From contig OX579642.1 in NCBI GenBank assembly GCA_951230915.1, positions 5,022,001 to 5,086,000 of the forward strand: a stretch of 64,000 nucleotides of DNA, in the 5' to 3' direction. Source of the stretch: Antitrichia curtipendula (taxonomy: Eukaryota > Streptophyta > Bryopsida > Hypnales > Leucodontaceae). A model generated the notes under the pieces. That model had not been told where the DNA came from. It made no database searches and was given only the letters and a program-made list of their open reading frames with translations. Positions 1 through 11,637 of the stretch are shown here, in pieces. Position 1 is the first letter of the stretch. Every line of letters begins with the position of its first letter. A program made the position numbers and the translations under genes.

Positions 1-1862
1 TGGGGCAATTTCGCAAGTCGGTGGCAACAAGTCATCCGTTTTACAAGACGGGTGGGGATGCTCTAAATGTCGAGGCGGATGTTTTGCGGCTGATGAATGA
101 CAAGAGAATCTCATGTGTAGGACAAAAGTGCAACTATTCATCTTCCAAATTTTGTGGAAAAAGGGAAGATCATCTATAGTAGTTTGACTTCCAATGAGTG
201 CCTTTGTATTATTTTAATCCAACAATCCACATTGCGTCAAAACAGATGATTTCCACGGTTATAAGTCCATCATTCAAGGATTAATCTTGCAATGCAAGAC
301 CCTTGGCCATGTGGGAAACATGAGCGGTGGTCCATGGCCGTAGGTGCTTACCTTAGATTCCATTTAGATGGCTTCATCTAGGAATATAGGATGGAAATAA
401 ACATTTTTTCATTCATTTAAAAAGAATCAGTTTGAGTAAATTTTCAAAGAATAGTATTGCAAATTCCTTCATCATGGTATTATTGACTTTCTAAAGAAGA
501 GGATGAATCACCCTTGTAGTGTATTTTGGCCATTTCTTGCTATTTGCTCTTTATGTGTATTTTTGTAGTAAAATTGATGTGTTTTAAATTTAAGTCCAAC
601 TAAGGAAATGAAGTTCATCAAGTGTTGTTTCTATTATAATTGGAAAATTTGGAAAATTTCATAAAAATTTTCATTAATTTATAGCATTATGAACTTTGGG
701 CCTATAACCATGGTTAGTTGATTTTCTAATTTTAGAGTGTAATGATAAATTTGATTTATGTCTTGATTTTATACACTATAATATATATCTCTGGTGAAAA
801 TTTTAAATTTTACAAATATATTTTGTATTTGATATGAATTTTCTTCATTTAAAAAAAAATCACAAAAATTTCAAAATTTTCCGAAAAACATTCAAAATAT
901 TTTATGGCTAGTAATAGACACGTGATTTCATCTCTATAAATAAATATAAATATTTTCATTCATATCTAGTTGCAAAATGGCAGCAAGCGCAATGATAGAT
1001 AGTGAGGCTTAAAAACAATGGTTATGGGCCTATCCTTTTAGGGTTAAATCACGAATCGTGCAAGGCTCAAAGAACCTCCAAATGAAATGAGTTTTTTTGA
1101 AAATGGTAGTTGAGGGTGTTAAGGTGGGTACATTCAAAATTGCACCCTTTTAAAAATTTCCATCATCAATCAATGTATATCTCCAAAATTAATATGTGCT
1201 TATGTTGAAGAAACGATTTTAGAATATCTACCAAAAAACTTTGTCCCTTCAAACTTTTGCATACAATATCCAAATGTCATATTCTTTAGTGCATTAGAAC
1301 CTCTTTCCACTTGCCAATAAGAAAATATGAAAATTTGACCAATCTAATAATAATAACTAGGCACAACTATAGCAAAGTGTAGCGATTTGGGAGTACTACC
1401 TTAGCTAAATCAAGCATACCTTGTGCAAAAAGAGTGAAGCCATTTAATCCCTTAAACCCAAAACCCTAAGCTCTTCTAATTTATTGCCAGAAGATGAAGT
1501 ACTTTGATGCTTGGGCTCCTCTAATTTGCTCCTTGACTTTATTGTCGTAGTTTGTAGCACCACATTCTAGTTGGCTACCAATGCTTCTTGTCAATACTTG
1601 ATCGATAAGCAATAGAAATGGGCATGACATCAAATAAGTGACATGTCCTTCCTTCCTTCTTTTCTAGCTTGGTACACTACAAACTTTGTAAATTTGGGGG
1701 ACATCACCCATCTTCATTCACAAATTTCTTGCAAGAAGACAAATCCCTTGAATCCACTTTAATTTGATTGTAGAACTATGTGGCACATTTGCAAGCGCTT
1801 GTTGTATAAAATTCCCACCTTATAAAGACGTATTCTAGAATTACAAAATGGTGATTATACAA
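1..1862. other. AT-rich non-coding DNA, no gene seen
   Basis: This flank of the nested retrotransposon is AT-rich with stops in all frames and no recognisable domain. I see no terminal repeats or RNA gene in it. Its last five bases (1863-1867, CAATA) are the left target-site duplication of the element that follows. Confidence 0.6.
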
Positions 1863-1867
1863 CAATA

Positions 1868-2327
1868 TGTTACGACTGCGTCATCTCATCTGGACGTGGA
1901 CACTGAACGACCCAGAGGAAGAGGTTACGATGGCAGTTCCTTGAAGGCAATTACGAAAAACTTTGAGACAGTTAGGAATAGTCAGGATAATGTCTAGTAA
2001 GGGGGGCATTGTCCCTCACGCGACATTCTTTCAATACGAATGTTGGATCTCGACGTCTGCTCTGATGATTCTAATCTTAGCATTCATGGTTCATGATCTT
2101 GTGTTTGTTCGTCCTGTCTGAAGAGAGTCTCGATAAGCGTAGACATGCAAATGGATCGTATAGGAGAAGTGAGATTGCCTGATCATATATCCACAACAAG
2201 GTTAAGATCACAAACTTTGTGAATGGTGATGTCACATGGTTGAATTCCCCAGGAGATTAGGACAATGAAAGTCCCGTTTGTATTGGAGCATCGACAGTGT
2301 CCCGTGTTTTGAGCTCGAGTCATGACA
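1868..2327 (+). repeat. 5' LTR of the chromovirus (460 bp)
   Basis: It begins TG and ends CATGACA, and matches 19619-20077 over its full length with scattered, mostly C/T and A/G differences. The 3' copy ends CATGATA, so its terminal CA is mutated. No canonical TGGTATCAGAGC primer-binding site follows directly; the next bases are TTATGTCACGTCC. Confidence 0.9.
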
Positions 2328-2526
2328 TTATGTCACGTCCATGAGTGTCCATGCTTCGGAGGCAAATGATACGATGCTGGGATGATGGTGGATCGAGTCC
2401 CACCCAGAGTTCGAGAATAATTGGTTCCCTATCGAGGGGGTTGCTGTAGTTCGGCACCGACTAGTCTGGGAGAACAATGGATCGGGAGGGGCCTGGGAAG
2501 GCGCTATTCAGCCGTTGCCAGAGGGA

Positions 2527-3376
2527 ATGGAATCCGATTTGGCGGCCTTCATTCAGCAGCAAGTCCAGGCGGTGTTTCAAACAGCCATTCTTCATATCGT
2601 TCAACAAATTTCGGATAGATCTGGGGTGCAAGTAAATCGGTTATCTCCATCTGCAACCAGAAGAACAAAGGACCAACACTGAAGGACCCGGTGGTGAGGA
2701 GTTTGAGAGCAAAGATTCAAAAGTAGCAGCGCTCGAGAAATTTGCAGGCAAGAAAGGCGGGGAGGTGTATAAATGGTTCGCTCAGCTCCGGTTGGTATTC
2801 CGAGATAAGCCTTGTGCATATTATCATGACGAAGATAAAATTGCTTACGCCCTCTCATACATGACGGGTGCAGCCCAAAATTGGACCATGCCGATTCTCC
2901 AAGCCCTCGATGAAGATCGACCCCATGAATTATTGAGTGATTATAATGTTTTCTAAGAAGCAGTAATTGTTGTGTATGGAGAGATGGATCGTAAAAGCAC
3001 AGCAGAGGACCGTCTTGGGAGAATACGGCAAACGGGATCGGCCGCCACTTACATCTCCATGTTCAATGAGCACGCTACCCAAGTTGACTAGAATGAATCT
3101 AGTCTAGTGGCACGATTTTGCGGGGGACTTAAGGAGGAAATCTTAGATTCAATTGCCACAGCGGAAGCTCAACCGAGACGACTCTAGGAGTGGATGGCCA
3201 TGGCATCTCGGGTCGATGAACGCTTATGGGCACAACGTCATGGATGACGGCCGTTTGCTCCGTTTGTCCACCCCAGAGATCATAACAGGCGAGTCCAAAA
3301 TACTTCGGGGAGTTCGGGACCAGTACTGATGGAGTGTTGGGGTTGCGGATTACCTGGGCATGTTCAAGCCCAATGC
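2527..3376 (+). pseudogene. Chromovirus gag with CCHC zinc knuckle, broken
   Basis: Gag forms the particle and packages element RNA. The likely start is ATG 2527 (MESDLAAFIQQQ), in a different frame from the rest, so an indel lies near 2640-2690. The core from 2699 has the gag-type patch with YKWFAQLRLVF and MTGAAQNW. One CCHC knuckle (CWGCGLPGHVQAQC) lies at 3335-3376. In-frame stops occur at 2954-2956 (TAA) and at several points between 3080 and 3250. From 2699 on, all parts share the frame used by pol, so the original was a single gag-pol reading frame. Nucleocapsid and core are recognisable; the copy cannot make full-length gag. Confidence 0.8.
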
Positions 3377-4111
3377 CCAACCAACCCTTCCAAGCCATTA
3401 TCCCTTGCGGTTTTAGGAGGAGAGGAGAGGAGATGGAAGTCAATGAATCGGGAAAAGGCAAAGCCCGAGACTGAAGGACCAGTACCTGGGTGTGCCTCAG
3501 ACCGCAGCAAGCGTGACCATGAGAGGGGGCTAATTGATGGCAATACCATATTCCATCATGATCGAGTACTAGACGAGGTTACAACTCCACATTATCCGAG
3601 AACAACTATCGAGCCAACCGCGCACGTAACTTTGGATGCTTGGATTAATTCAATGTCAGCCTTGACTCTTGTGGACTCAGGTGCCACCAGTGTTTTTATG
3701 CACCAAAATTTTGCTCGGGACTGTAGAGCAAAGGTGAGGCTGAAAAAGGTTCCTCATGAGGTTCGAGTCATCGACAACAGGGTTATCAACTCGGTACTTA
3801 TTACTCACGAGGCGATGGTGCAATTAGAGGTGGGAAATCACCGAGAGGTAGTAGTGGTTGATATAACCAATACCGGATGTTACCCTTGCATCTTAGGGAC
3901 GCCATGGTTGGTTTGCCACGATCCAACCATACGGTGGTCACAAAAGAAAGTAATTTTTGAATCGGAGTATTGTCGGGGAAATTGCTTGCAACCGACGGTG
4001 AAGGTTCAAGGGCCAATCAGGGTCAATGCCATGGTGATTCCTCATGTTCCCCGAGGTCGGGAATCCGGTGCTGCTGTGAGTCCACGGACTGGGAGCTTTG
4101 TGGAGTCATAG
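3377..4111 (+). pseudogene. Chromovirus aspartic protease region
   Basis: This region follows the zinc knuckle in the same frame and carries the retropepsin active-site motif LVDSGATS, with DSG at 3674-3682, and the downstream ILGTPWL segment that often marks the end of the protease fold. The family cleaves the gag-pol polyprotein inside the particle. The frame stays open from 3329 to a TAG at 4109-4111, then continues in frame into RT, so this stop is a lesion rather than a natural end. Confidence 0.8.
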
Positions 4112-5827
4112 GGATCGGGGACTGGTGGGGTCCCCGAGAGGAGGTCAAAGAAAGCGACTGGCAGTTCCCCGACGTTGCCGGGCTCGGTTGCAATTGAACC
4201 AGACAAGTTGATGGAGACTTTGAGCAAAAGATCTTCCCGATTACAAGCGCCAAAACATGCCTTCATACCCATCGCAGCTTTTCGGTTGTCCCAGAAAGGG
4301 GTTGAATTATATACCTTGGAGATATCCGAATTGGATGGGGCCATTGAGCCACTTTCGGAACATATTCCGGTAGAATACCAAGATCTACATGAAGTATTCA
4401 ACGAGAAGGCCTCCAATGATTTACCAAATCACAGCTCTTCCGATATGAAAATCGAATTTAAAGAGGGTCAAGAACCACGCAATACGGGATTGCGGCCTAT
4501 GTCTCCTTTAGAACTAGAAGAACTCCGGCGGTATCTTGAGGAGAATTTGGGCAAGGGTTGGATTCGACGCTCCAAATCACCGGTTTCTACATCAATAGTA
4601 TTTGCTTGAAAAAAAGATGGATCTATTAGGGTTTGTATTGACTACAGGAATTTAAATAAAGTAACGATAAAAAATCGGTATCCCCTTCCGTTAATCCCTG
4701 AGCTAACGGATCAATTGGCAAAGGCAAAAATATTCACAAAGCTGGACATCAGACAAGCATATCATAGATTACAAATGGCAATGGGTCATGAATTTAAGAC
4801 GGCCTTCAAAATGCGCTATGGGTTGTTTGAATATTTGGTGATGCCTTTTGGTTTAATAAATGCTCCTGCTCAATTCCAAGCGCATATGTAGTGCATTTTC
4901 CATGACCTCTTAGATATTTTGATTGTCATTTACTTGGATGACATTCTTATTTTTTCAAAGAACATGGAGGAGCACCAATCAATTGTACGGGATGTTCTTT
5001 AACGATTGCATAAGCATGGCCTTTATGCCAAAGCCTCAAAGTGCCAGTTCCATCAGAATTATGTTGAGTTTTTGAGAATGATTGTGTCAGAAAAGGGGCT
5101 CAAGATGTGTCAAGACAAGGTTAAAGCTATCCAAGAGTGGCCCAAGCCAACTACAATCAAGGAAGTTCAATCATTTTTGAGATTCGCCAATTTTTACCGT
5201 CGATTTATTCCTGATTACTCAAGAATCACCGTCTCCCTTACGGCTGTGACGCGCAAGGACAAAAAATTTGAATGGCCCCCGCTCACGGATGAAGCATTCG
5301 AGGAATTATGGTCTCGATTCACTAAGGCACCGGTGCTTATTCATCCTAATTTCCATTGACCTTTCATAGTGGAAACCAATGCCTCAGATTATGCAACAGG
5401 GGGTATCTTATCACAACGCGGAGATGATGGGCACTTACACCCATATGCATATCAAAGTTCCAAAATGCAACCCGCGGAGCAGAACTATGACATCTACGAC
5501 AAAGAATTGTTGAGTATTGTGTTGGCTTTTCAAGAATGGCGGATGTATCTTGAAGGCTTACCTTATCAAGTACGGGTAATCTCTGACCATAAGAATCTGG
5601 AACATTTTTTAACAACTAAACAGCTTAATAGGCGACAAGCTCGATGGTCCGAGCAACTCTTGGCATTCAACTTTGAAATTCAACACCGATCAAGGGCTTT
5701 GAATGGACGAGCCAATATGCTTTCACGATGTATGGATGTCCTACATGACGCCCATGAGAGTTCAAAACCATTATTACGCCTAGCAGCATTGGAAGCATGT
5801 GAACCGGTATGAAGTGACGCCCACATT
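4112..5827 (+). pseudogene. Chromovirus reverse transcriptase and RNase H
   Basis: The RT copies element RNA into cDNA and RNase H removes the RNA strand. Visible motifs in order are [24 protein letters not shown] and the catalytic YLDD (4931-4942), then the connection with FYRRFI. RNase H follows with VETNASDYATGG, YDKELLSIV and SDHKNLEHF (5369 to about 5720). The frame is the same as gag and protease but is interrupted by stops including TGA 4607-4609, a TAG near 4890, a TAA near 5000 and TGA 5357-5359. Catalytic aspartates of RT are present, so the damage is nonsense mutations rather than deletion. Confidence 0.85.
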
Positions 5828-7303
5828 ATGGAATGCATTAAAATTGCCCTAGCCGAGGATACCTCCCTTAAGCCAATATTGGCATTTTTTTCGAATGATT
5901 TCAACCGCTCTCCGGCGGACATCCGCCGGCAATTTCAACACTATAATATGAAAGAAAGAGTGCTTTATTTCCAAGATACAATCTTCGTGCCAAATGATGA
6001 CGAGTTACAACGACAGATACTGCGGTCTCGACACGACGCCTCAAGTGCAGGGCACCAAGGTCGGGCGAAGACTGTGGATTTAGTAGCGAGGACATTTTAT
6101 TGGCCTACTTTGCGAAGGTATGTCCACCGTTATGTCGGCAGATGTGATATATGTCAAAGATCGAAACCCACGCACCATAGCCGCTACGGTTTGTTGCAAC
6201 CAATTCTAGCAGATGCGGCACCATGGAAGCGGGTGACAGTTGATTTCATTGTTAAGCTACCCGATAGCAATGGATTTGACTCCATCATGATGGTCGTCGA
6301 CAAAAATACCAAACTCGTGCATTTCATATCAACAAATGAAACTATTGATTCTTTTTAAATAGCTACTTTATACCTGCATCATATATGGAAACACCATGGT
6401 ACACCCGACGAAATTATATCGGACCGCGGCCTGGTTTTTGTTTCCAAATTTATGAAACAAATGAATCAGCTTCTTCGCATTCAAACTTCGACAAGCACAA
6501 CATTCCATCCATAGTCAAACGGGCAGACAAAACGGGTGAATCAAGTCCTCGAGCAATTTCTAAGGATGTTTACAACTACATGCTAGGATGATTGGTCAGA
6601 CTTGCTTCCAATAGCAGAGTTTGCATATAATAATTCAACCCATTCCGCTACAGTTTTCTCACCATTTTACGCGACCTACGGCTATCACCCGGCAATATCA
6701 TTTACGGTCCCTTCCACATCGACGGTGCCTGCCGCAGAAGACAGAATTAAGCATTTACAGTATATACATAATGAGGTTAAAGATATGATTAAAATTGCAG
6801 CGAATCAAGCCAAACGGCAGTATGACTGCGGAGTGCAGCTGCAACCGTCTTTCCAACTAGGGGAGAAAGTATTGTTACAACATGACCATATTAGCACAAC
6901 AGCCCTGACCAAAAAGTTGGCTGCTAAGTTCTTGGGCCTGTTTCCCATCATTGCCGAAGTATCAAACTTAGTTTATCAACTAGGACTATCCAAAGCTCTC
7001 CAAATTCATAATATTTTTCACGTATATTTCTTGGAGAAATACAGACAAGACACAATTACCGGCCGCAAACAAAGACAACCACCACTGATTTTAACCCCCG
7101 AAGGTGATTTAGAGTGGAAGGTACATAAAATTCTCAATTCATGGCTAAGTAGCCGATGGAAAAAGTTACAATATCTCGTTGCATGGGAGGAATATGGGCT
7201 CGCAGAGAACTCTTGGGAACTGGCTGACTACTTACGCAAAGCTCTTGAACTGGTCAAAGAATTCCATTGTGGGAGCCTGGAAAGTAAGATAAGTCTTGAT
7301 TAG
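5828..7303 (+). pseudogene. Chromovirus integrase with C-terminal chromodomain
   Basis: The integrase inserts cDNA. The HHCC zinc domain is visible (H...GHQGRAKT, then CDICQRSK), followed by the catalytic core: VDFIVKLPDS (Asp 6242-6244) and the second Asp in SDRGLVF (6422-6424). At the position of the usual catalytic Glu, in the GQTxRVN motif, this copy has Lys (AAA, 6530-6532). Stops lie near 6356 and 6512. The C-terminus (about 7104-7265) reads as a chromodomain (WKVHKILNSW, LQYLVAWEEYG, ENSWE), which in chromoviruses targets integration to modified chromatin. Nonsense codons plus the Glu-to-Lys change indicate a dead integrase. Confidence 0.85.
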
Positions 7304-8576
7304 TGAGGAAAGTAGAGGAAGGAGTTAATAGGAGTACAATTTTTTGGTTTATCCAAGGATAATCTAAACACCTTACCACAATTAACGTTCCATACTAATA
7401 GAATAATGGTAGATAGATAATTAGGTTAAGACCAGTAGTTAAAGTTTCTTGTTTTTATTGAGAACCAGAATCGGATTGAGAACCAGAATCGGATTGAGAA
7501 CTGGAACCGGATTGAGATCCGGGATTGTTCCAAATACCAGGGCCGGGTTTCAAAATATAACGGGAGGTATCTTTTGGGGAGTTACCATTCGGGAGAAGAG
7601 AAGTTGCCCAGTCAGTCAGCAAAGGAGGAGAGCGAATCCGAATCCAAGTTTCAACTCAACTTGGAAGAGGAAGAGGAAGAGGAATTTGACTTGGCCTTGA
7701 TTTCTCCGTCCAACTTTAAGGAGAAGACTTCAGCTAAGGATAAGACAACTAAGCCTTCAACCAGTAGAAAACAGTCATCAAGAAAGGGCGTCTCAAAAAT
7801 CGAGGGACCTTCTCCAAAGAAAGGTAGAAAGTAGAAGTAGAAGTATGAGTTCTTAGGATAAGCCTAGGAATAATAGGCGGAAAGTACAATAAAGTAGAGT
7901 AGAGTTCAATTAACTTAATTTTAGGAAAGTCAAAGATAAGTTTAGTTCAGTTAAGTGAAGGAAAGTTAAAGCTTTTGAGTGTTAGAAAGTTAGTTGATAG
8001 CTACTTTTTGAGATGCATGCACCTAGACGTGAGTTTCTATCTGAAGATCCACATTTTGTGGATTGTCTTGTAGTTAGATAGTTAGTTTGGAAGGATAAAG
8101 AATGACACGTGTCATTCCCTGGTCCTCTCCTTTTTGATCCTTGGGCCTTTTAGGATTCCTTGGGGTTAGTATTTAGGGGTTGGAAATTAGTTTCAATTCC
8201 GGGCGTTTTCCTATTCTTGTTTTCCTATTCAATTTCTGCAAAGAAAGCTTGGATTTCATCTTCATGAGTACTGGTCTGAAAAGTCTTGGTCTTGTGTTGA
8301 GGAGTTAGGCAATGTTTCGACCATTGCTAGTTCAAGTAGTTTGGTGGTGAAAGCTTAAAGAAGAGGAGAATTAGTCCCCGGATTCTTTCCGGATCCGCGT
8401 CCGAGAGTATTGAGGATTGGTTCTGTAAACCCTTGTGTACTCGAGGGGAATTCCATCTGTTGATGTTTTTTTTTGGAGAGTCTACTGAGCGAGATAGCCA
8501 TTCTTAGGTTAGGTGAGTCCTTGAGAGGAAGGGCAAATGCTAGCTGACGTCTGAGAGGTCTTGTTGCAACCGGAAG
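7304..8576 (+). other. Retrotransposon-derived filler, not assigned
   Basis: No full domain is recognisable. The stretch holds short direct repeats of GAACCAGAATCGGATTGA (about 7460-7520), a small open frame at 7574-7834 encoding an acidic and Lys/Ser-rich peptide, and an LTR-like block (about 8100-8300) with TGACACGTGTCATTCC and pyrimidine-rich text. It lies between the chromovirus pol end and the second gypsy element. It may be what remains of an upstream unit of that element, because the next 100 bp repeat the element's 3' internal end. The small ORF has no recognised function and I do not call it a gene. Confidence 0.4.
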
Positions 8577-8678
8577 AGAGGAACTGGAAGGTAGAAGGAA
8601 TCTCCTAGTTAGTAAAGTGCCACATCCCACTGTTCAAATTGCATCCAGATGAGTCTGTCATTGTAGTAATGTGGGGAT
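8577..8678 (+). repeat. Partial upstream copy of element-2 pol end and polypurine tract
   Basis: This 102-bp block nearly matches 18811-18912, which is the end of RNase-H-linked coding (EELEGRRNLLVSKVP) and the purine run just before the 3' LTR. A 5' LTR should not be preceded by 3' internal sequence. The simplest reading is that element 2 was a tandem LTR-internal-LTR-internal-LTR array whose first unit was mostly deleted. Confidence 0.7.
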
Positions 8679-9822
8679 TGTAGGGGCTTCTTGAGTGACT
8701 TGCTGGCGTGGATTAGTTTCCGGGTTAGTTGTGAGGAAGAACTTGCGTCCCATCCTTTTCTGTCCTTTTGTTATTTTCCTTTTTAGTGAAATCTTTAGTC
8801 ACTCTAATCATCTAGAGGGTAGGATTTACGCATCCTTCCTTAACCTCTAAGCGCTCAAACGACCATTTTATGGTCGCTACCCGACTTCGGGCAGATTTTT
8901 CGGGCAGAAAAAAACTTTTTTCAATTTTTTTTTTTTTTTTTTTTTTAAGAGATTGGATTGTCTTTCAATATTTACATTCAAAACTAAGATCACTACGGTC
9001 AAACAAAAACTATAAGAGAAATAGCACAAAGAGTCTAGTATTGCCTAGTGTTGAAAAATTTACTATTTGGGGAAAGTGTTGGTGTTTTCATTACTGGATC
9101 TTATGCATTTTTTCACAAATCAATAGAAACCACAATTTTGACCAATCAAAAAAAAATTCAATTGCTAAAGATAGAAATTGTATTTTTGGTGAATTTTTGA
9201 AGTTATATCTTCAAAATTCATTTGAAGAGAATCTAAGAATAATTTTATAATTTTGACCGTACGGATATTTTCTTCTTTTTGTGCTTCACATTATTTATTT
9301 TAATGCAAACTTCAGAAAAGTTGTAGAACTTATATTTTATAACACATTTGTGTTTTGTCCAAACCCCTTGGGCTTTTAGGGGTTAACATAAGAGCGGACC
9401 CCTCCGTATACGAGGCTAAACTTCTACTTTCAGTTACTAATAGTTTAGGGTATAGATCCGGATCTAGAAGAAGAACAGGGTTTGGACACGCCTTCCGGTT
9501 CCACATCCACATCCCTGAGTGATAAGTTGTTGCTCTAGACAAAGAGAGGCACAGGATGATGACACTCCTCCATGTCTGGTGAAGTGGTGTGAAATTGTAT
9601 GGGTCTGAAGAAAGAGTATTTTAGAAGTACGAGTATTCAAGAGGGAGTTTCCGGTTTTCAGTTCCGGATTCCTTTGCCTTGGATTTGGTTTTCCGGATCC
9701 CATTTCGGTAATTTTGAGGAATCTACAGTTAAAGTCCTTTGGGAACAATACACGGGTCATCTTGGGTGTTTTGTCATTTAGAACACCTAAAGGTAGGATT
9801 TGTGCTTCCTTGTGCTACGACA
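8679..9822 (+). repeat. 5' LTR of element 2, split by a TTAA element
   Basis: Without the 538-bp insertion and the duplicated TTAA it is about 602 bp, matching the 601-bp 3' LTR at 18913-19513 closely. The LTR ends at ACGACA, eight bases before the primer-binding site. Confidence 0.88.
8844..9381. mobile_element. TTAA-flanked piggyBac-like non-autonomous element (538 bp)
   Basis: It begins CCTCTAAGCGCTC and ends GGGCTTTTAGGGG, so the ends are imperfect inverted repeats of the form CCYCTAARNGC. TTAA sits directly on both sides (8840-8843 and 9382-9385). The other LTR of the host retroelement holds the uninterrupted site TCCTTAACATAAG (about 19072-19084), so this is a true insertion with a TTAA duplication. 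No transposase is encoded. TTAA targets with CCC/CCY termini are the signature of piggyBac; the assignment rests on that signature only. Confidence 0.8.
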
Positions 9823-9830
9823 TGACGAAG

Positions 9831-9848
9831 TGGCGCCACTGCCAGGGA
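9831..9848 (+). promoter_or_regulatory. tRNA primer-binding site of element 2
   Basis: TGGCGCCACTGCCAGGGA begins eight bases after the 5' LTR. Plant Tat/Athila elements have very similar primer-binding sites starting TGGCGCC. It supports the LTR end at 9822. Confidence 0.75.
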
Positions 9849-9969
9849 TTTTTAGTATAGCATCCTTGAGATTCCAGGTTTGTGTTAGGATCCACCACAA
9901 TAGTTCGTTCGTTGTGGATAAATGTTGAGTAATACTCCTGGATAGACAAACTTTTAGAGTTCTTTTATT

Positions 9970-11520
9970 TTGGAGGGAAGTCTTGGAGTTGATGAGGATT
10001 CCTTCCTCATGAAAAGAAAAGAAAAAGTAGGAACTGCTGAAAGGAAGTCTACCCGTCTTAGGAGAGAGGAAGATATTGTTTCTAATCTTCCTGGGATTAG
10101 TCCAGAGCCAAGGGAACGTCCTAGTTTTGAATCAGAAGAGGAGTTGGTAGAGGGAATACGTACTAGTCCTTTATCGAATCCTAATCTGGTTATTGCTAAG
10201 AGGGTTCCAGTTTCATCTGATGAGGAAGAGGGGCGTGTCGATCTTGAGCTTAGGAATCCCAATGTCATCGGTTCCACCCGCTTGAAGTACAATAGTTTTA
10301 AGGGAAATGGAAGTCAGGATGTGGATGATTGGTTTTGTAAATTTGAGTCCACTGCTGTAGCAAACCAAGAAAACTTAGAAGCTAAGCAGTGGATTTTCCA
10401 GGGTCTTCTCAAGGGAGAGGCTCTGAAATGGTACCAAGATGTTCCGGAAATTACCCGGAATGACTGGGAACAACTTACCAACGTCTTTGTTAGGACGTTT
10501 AGGGAAGCCGGAGGTGAAGCCCGAGCTTTAGGAAGGTTGAGTAGAATGACTATGAAGTCATCCGAGTCAGTTTGCAAATATGGGCAGAGAGTGAAGGCCC
10601 TTATCCAGAAACTGACCACGGAAATTGCCCCAAGCGTGCAAGTTGAATGGTATGTTGTAGGATTTTCTGAAGAGGTGGGATTCCAGATCCGCCAGAGTCG
10701 CCCAGCCACACTACGACAAGCTATGGAGGCTGCCCAGAATTACGAGGATTCTGCCCAATCACTTCGGAACGCTTTGAAGAGGAGCGAGAGGAAGAGCAAA
10801 AAGCATGAAAAGAAGGCCAAAAGGAGGAAGAAGTACTCTGACAGCTGGAGTTCAAGCAGTGCATCTTCCATGTCTTCATCTTCATTAGAGAGTTCGGAGA
10901 CCGATCATGGAGCTACATCCGGATCCGGAACCGGATCCAGACGTCATCAACTCAGGAGCTCAAAGGCAGACAAGGGCAAAGCCATCGTCAAGGTCAAGAT
11001 AGAAGAAGACGACTCTAAGAAGATGATGAAGAGCATCCAAGAATCGCTTGAGGCCATCAAAGTCAACATGGCCGGGAACCGGATTCCAAGGCGGATTGTC
11101 CCCACAAGCAGAGCAAATGTTTGGTGCCCAAGATGTGGAGAGGCAGGACATTTTTCGAGCGAGTGTAATAGACCCTATGCAAGACGGGTCCATTACGTGA
11201 ATCCAGAAGAAGAAGTCTACATCACCATGCCGGAGGATGAGGAAGAAGAGGATTTGAATCCTGTTTTTCAGATCCAACCGACTTATGGACGAGGAAGACC
11301 TCCACAGCAGTTGATGAGAGCCAACGTCATTCCAAGATCTATTCCAATAGGAATGAACCCAGGTATGATGTCTCAGCCAAAACCTTACGGATTTTGCTTT
11401 AATTGCGGAAGTTCGGGTCATTACGCAAATAATTGTATGTTCAAGGGTGGACAAAGAGCTCCTATGATTTTACCATGTCAGAATTGCCATAAGTATGGTC
11501 ATAATGCTTCTGAGTGTTAG
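9970..11520 (+). pseudogene. Element-2 gag with three CCHC zinc knuckles
   Basis: This 516-codon open frame has a basic/acidic N-terminus, a Retrotrans_gag-type core at about residues 100-260 (YNSFKGNGSQDVDDWF, LLKGEALKWYQDV, FVRTFREAG), a Lys/Ser-rich linker, then three CCHC knuckles: CPRCGEAGHFSSEC (11125-11166), CFNCGSSGHYANNC (11395-11436) and CQNCHKYGHNASEC (11476-11517). It ends in TAG at 11518-11520 right after the third knuckle. The same frame continues through two more stops to the protease, so the TAG may be a lesion or a natural gag end. Listed as pseudogene because the element is defective; gag itself is open from 9970. Confidence 0.85.
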
Positions 11521-11637
11521 AAGCCACAGCAGAATAGGGTTATCTATAAACAAGTAGAGGCTCCTCCTAGAGATTAGACAACACTCAACTACGGATCTAA
11601 AACCAAAATTGAGAATCCAGATAAATGACCCATAGGG

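Noticed and set aside
6385..6591. 68-codon frame within the integrase
   Set aside because: It is out of phase; the integrase motifs SDRGLVF and GQTxRVN lie in the frame used by the rest of pol.
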